From positions 1 to 25,892 of the forward strand of contig JAEZTJ010000099.1 of assembly GCA_023421505.1 (NCBI GenBank): a stretch of DNA of 25,892 nt. The letters run 5' to 3'. Every line of letters begins with the position of its first letter. Position 1 is the stretch's first letter. The position numbers and the translations under genes were made by a program. Below are positions 24,013 through 25,892 of this stretch, one piece after another. This DNA comes from Bacillota bacterium. Its GTDB lineage: Bacteria; Bacillota; Clostridia; Lachnospirales; Lachnospiraceae. The notes under the pieces are model-generated. The model did no database searches and had not been told where the DNA came from. It was given only the letters and a program-made list of their open reading frames with translations.

Positions 24013-25045
24013 GTCCTTGATCGTTATGAAAGGCTTCTGTATATTCTTTGGTTAATTTACCAATCGGAAAAGAGAGGATAATTTTTGTAAAAAGCCTTTC
24101 CTCTGCCTCGGCAAAAATACCCAGTCCCAGCTTATCACAAAGCTTTTTGCAAAGATATAAGCCCATTCCGGTGGATTTATTTTTGGTACGGTTTATTCCG
24201 GTAAAGCCTTTTTCAAATATTCGAGGAAGCTCTGCCTTTGATATACCTATTCCATTATCTTCAAGGATAAGTCTGATTCCGTTTTCGGTGTTTTCTGAAT
24301 AGATATGAAGCTTAGGCGCCACCTTTTTGCTGTATTTCACTGCGTTATTAATTAGCTGTCCCAGTATGAAAACCAGCCACTTTTCATCAGACCATACTCT
24401 TTCCTCTGTCTCATCCACAATAAGCTCAATATAATTCTCCGTTAAAGCAGCTCTGTTATTTAAAAGTGACTGATGTACAACATCAAACAGCCGGATATTC
24501 GATATAAAATAATCCTTTTCAACATATTCACTTCTGGCATAAAATAACGCCTGCTCGACCAGATAATGAATATCCTTTAGTTCTTTACTAATCCGTTTTG
24601 TTTCTTCAGTGCTATGGTTTTTACAGATTAAATCAACAGCTGTAATAGGAGTCTTTATTTCATGAATCCAGCTTTCTATGTATTCCTTATATAAAAGCTG
24701 CCCCTCTCTTACCTTTCCCACTTCTTCAAGCATGGATTTGGACGCGCTTTTTATAAGTCTGTAATATAATTTTTCAAGCAAAGTATCCGGTGTATCTAGT
24801 AACTCTGCGATCAGATATTTTTGATCAAGCTCCTCAAGCCTTCTGTCAATTATTTTCTGCTTATGCTTTAAGTTTATATATTCTACGAATAAGTAAATGA
24901 ATAGCAGAAAAAACCAACTGATCAGAATGATGAGTAAGGCACCGCCAGGCAGACCCATTAATCTCAAGAAAATAACAAGTGCCAAGGAGGAAAATAGATG
25001 AATAATCAGCAGGATTATTTTCTCGTATATAAAATCTACAATCAT
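23999..25045 (-). CDS. BceS-type intramembrane-sensing histidine kinase
   Basis: 348 residues. Two membrane helices (about 11-30 and 34-54) are joined by a very short loop, so there is no extracellular sensor domain; this is the BceS/intramembrane-sensing layout. Phosphoacceptor H128 is in SWIHEIKTPITA. The ATPase domain has N box QLINNAVKYS, G1 EDNGIGI and G2 GMGLYLCK. Kinases of this type take their signal from the partner BceAB transporter. The start overlaps the regulator stop (ATGA), and its own stop lies inside the BceR-type box. Confidence 0.93.
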   Translation of the reverse strand: MIVDFIYEKIILLIIHLFSSLALVIFLRLMGLPGGALLIILISWFFLLFIYLFVEYINLKHKQKIIDRRLEELDQKYLIAELLDTPDTLLEKLYYRLIKSASKSMLEEVGKVREGQLLYKEYIESWIHEIKTPITAVDLICKNHSTEETKRISKELKDIHYLVEQALFYARSEYVEKDYFISNIRLFDVVHQSLLNNRAALTENYIELIVDETEERVWSDEKWLVFILGQLINNAVKYSKKVAPKLHIYSENTENGIRLILEDNGIGISKAELPRIFEKGFTGINRTKNKSTGMGLYLCKKLCDKLGLGIFAEAEERLFTKIILSFPIGKLTKEYTEAFHNDQGLTKV

Positions 25046-25725
25046 AGATCACACTCCGTTACATTCTTAATACGATATCCGATTTTTGGAACAGTTATAA
25101 TGAATTCTTTATAGCCTGCATCTGCCAGTCGCTTTCTGAGTCTTGACAGGTTAACATTAAGTATGTTTTCATCTACATAACACTTATTTTCCCAAAGATA
25201 TTCAATCAGTTCATCCTTGGGTATGGCTCTCTCCTTATTCAGAAACAGGAAATATAATATTCTCATCTCATTTTTCGGTAAATCAATATTCTGATCTCCA
25301 ATTTGCAACTGGCTTCTTACAATGTCTAAATGAATTGTACCTATTGTAAGCTCATTCCCTTCTTCTCTTGTTCGATATCTTTCCAGCATGCGTTTTACTT
25401 TTGCAACCAAAACCGGAAGACTGTAGGGCTTTCGTAAATAATCGTCCCCCCCACTCGACATAGCCAAAAGCTCGTCTGTGATACTATCCCTTCCTGTGAC
25501 GAATAAAATCGGTACATCCGAGCTACTGCGAATTGATTTACATATTGTAAAACCATCCTCTTCATCAAGATTGATATCAAGAAGTACAGCGTCTGCCTTC
25601 TCCTTAAGAATATCAGTAATATGAAAGGATATCGGAAGCTTCGTCTGAAAGCCATTTTTCTCAAAATAAGCTGAAACCTCTTCCCGAATATTTTCATTAT
25701 CCTCAATAATTAAAACTGTCGGCAT
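25042..25725 (-). CDS. BceR-type response regulator (OmpR family)
   Basis: 227 residues. The receiver has acidic residues E8 and D9, phosphorylation site D50 (VLLDINL), the switch residue T76 and K98 (YLRKPYS). A winged-helix output domain over about 128-222 includes LPKNEMRILYFLF and ENILNVNLSRLRKRLADAG. GAGG precedes the ATG. It is coupled by a four-base overlap to the kinase. Expected to activate the downstream ABC genes through the TTACA-N4-TGTAA box. Confidence 0.93.
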   Translation of the reverse strand: MPTVLIIEDNENIREEVSAYFEKNGFQTKLPISFHITDILKEKADAVLLDINLDEEDGFTICKSIRSSSDVPILFVTGRDSITDELLAMSSGGDDYLRKPYSLPVLVAKVKRMLERYRTREEGNELTIGTIHLDIVRSQLQIGDQNIDLPKNEMRILYFLFLNKERAIPKDELIEYLWENKCYVDENILNVNLSRLRKRLADAGYKEFIITVPKIGYRIKNVTECDL

Positions 25726-25815
25726 TGCTTTACCTCATCATTTCCTTTCGCATTAGATGAAAATATAGGATTAGAGTGTCAAAAGCCCAGTTGCAAAATG
25801 TGTTTCGTCAATTTG

Positions 25816-25840
25816 CACAATTTATGTTTGTGAAATTGTG
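25816..25840. promoter_or_regulatory. Inverted repeat upstream of the BceR-type gene
   Basis: cacaattt (25816-25823) and aaattgtg (25833-25840) are perfect 8-base arms with a 9-base centre, about 90 bases before the regulator start. It may be an operator. No convincing -35/-10 pair was found in 25726-25892. Confidence 0.35.
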
Positions 25841-25892
25841 ATACAAAACATAGTTTGTTCGCAACACGCTCCCGCTTGGATGAAGTACGTAA

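Overview
This is a low-GC Firmicutes chromosome segment, most likely from a Lachnospiraceae or related Clostridia. The grounds are AT-rich intergenic DNA, strong AGGAGG-type ribosome binding sites, an L27 with the Prp-cleaved N-terminal extension next to prp, and a LexA/LysM SOS pair. The genus assignment is inference. Almost every gene is on the minus strand; the exceptions are lexA and the padR pair.

Layout. 1-2518: the 5' end of a group II (IIC-like) intron sits directly behind a terminator hairpin. That hairpin closes a two-gene operon of a 294-residue repeat protein (13 copies of KYGYP, mostly followed by Cys) and a radical SAM/SPASM enzyme with C-terminal TPRs. I recognise no described family for this pair; it looks like a multi-repeat RiPP-type precursor and its maturase and is the best candidate for an undescribed system here. 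2934-5922: an OmpR-type regulator and a large sensor kinase. 6474-8148: a secreted Big_2 protein and a GNAT acetyltransferase. 8149-8727: no convincing gene but two notable foldable elements. 8728-10073: a divergent SOS pair (YneA-like LysM protein and lexA) with a cluster of LexA-type boxes between them. 10405-14612: the conserved obgE-yhbY-nadD-yqeK-rsfS operon ending in an unusual metallo-beta-lactamase-fold gene. 14940-15940: rplU-prp-rpmA with leader, promoter and terminator. 16137-19761: a putative sugar O-methyltransferase with an ABC-2 exporter, plus an alpha/beta hydrolase. 19873-21062: autoregulated-looking padR with a DUF1048-like membrane protein carrying a zinc ribbon. 21158-25725: a complete BceRS-BceAB-type peptide-antibiotic sensing and resistance module with a perfect BceR-type box overlapping the kinase stop codon.

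How they fit: the centre (obgE to rplU) is housekeeping for ribosome assembly and NAD synthesis; lexA/LysM couples DNA damage to division arrest; the flanks are accessory and envelope-oriented (two two-component systems, two ABC systems, PadR). The radical SAM cassette is compact, cytoplasmic in appearance (no signal peptide on the repeat protein) and has no exporter or peptidase of its own in the window, so an antimicrobial role is not the only reading. All family assignments come from reading motifs by eye; no database search was run.
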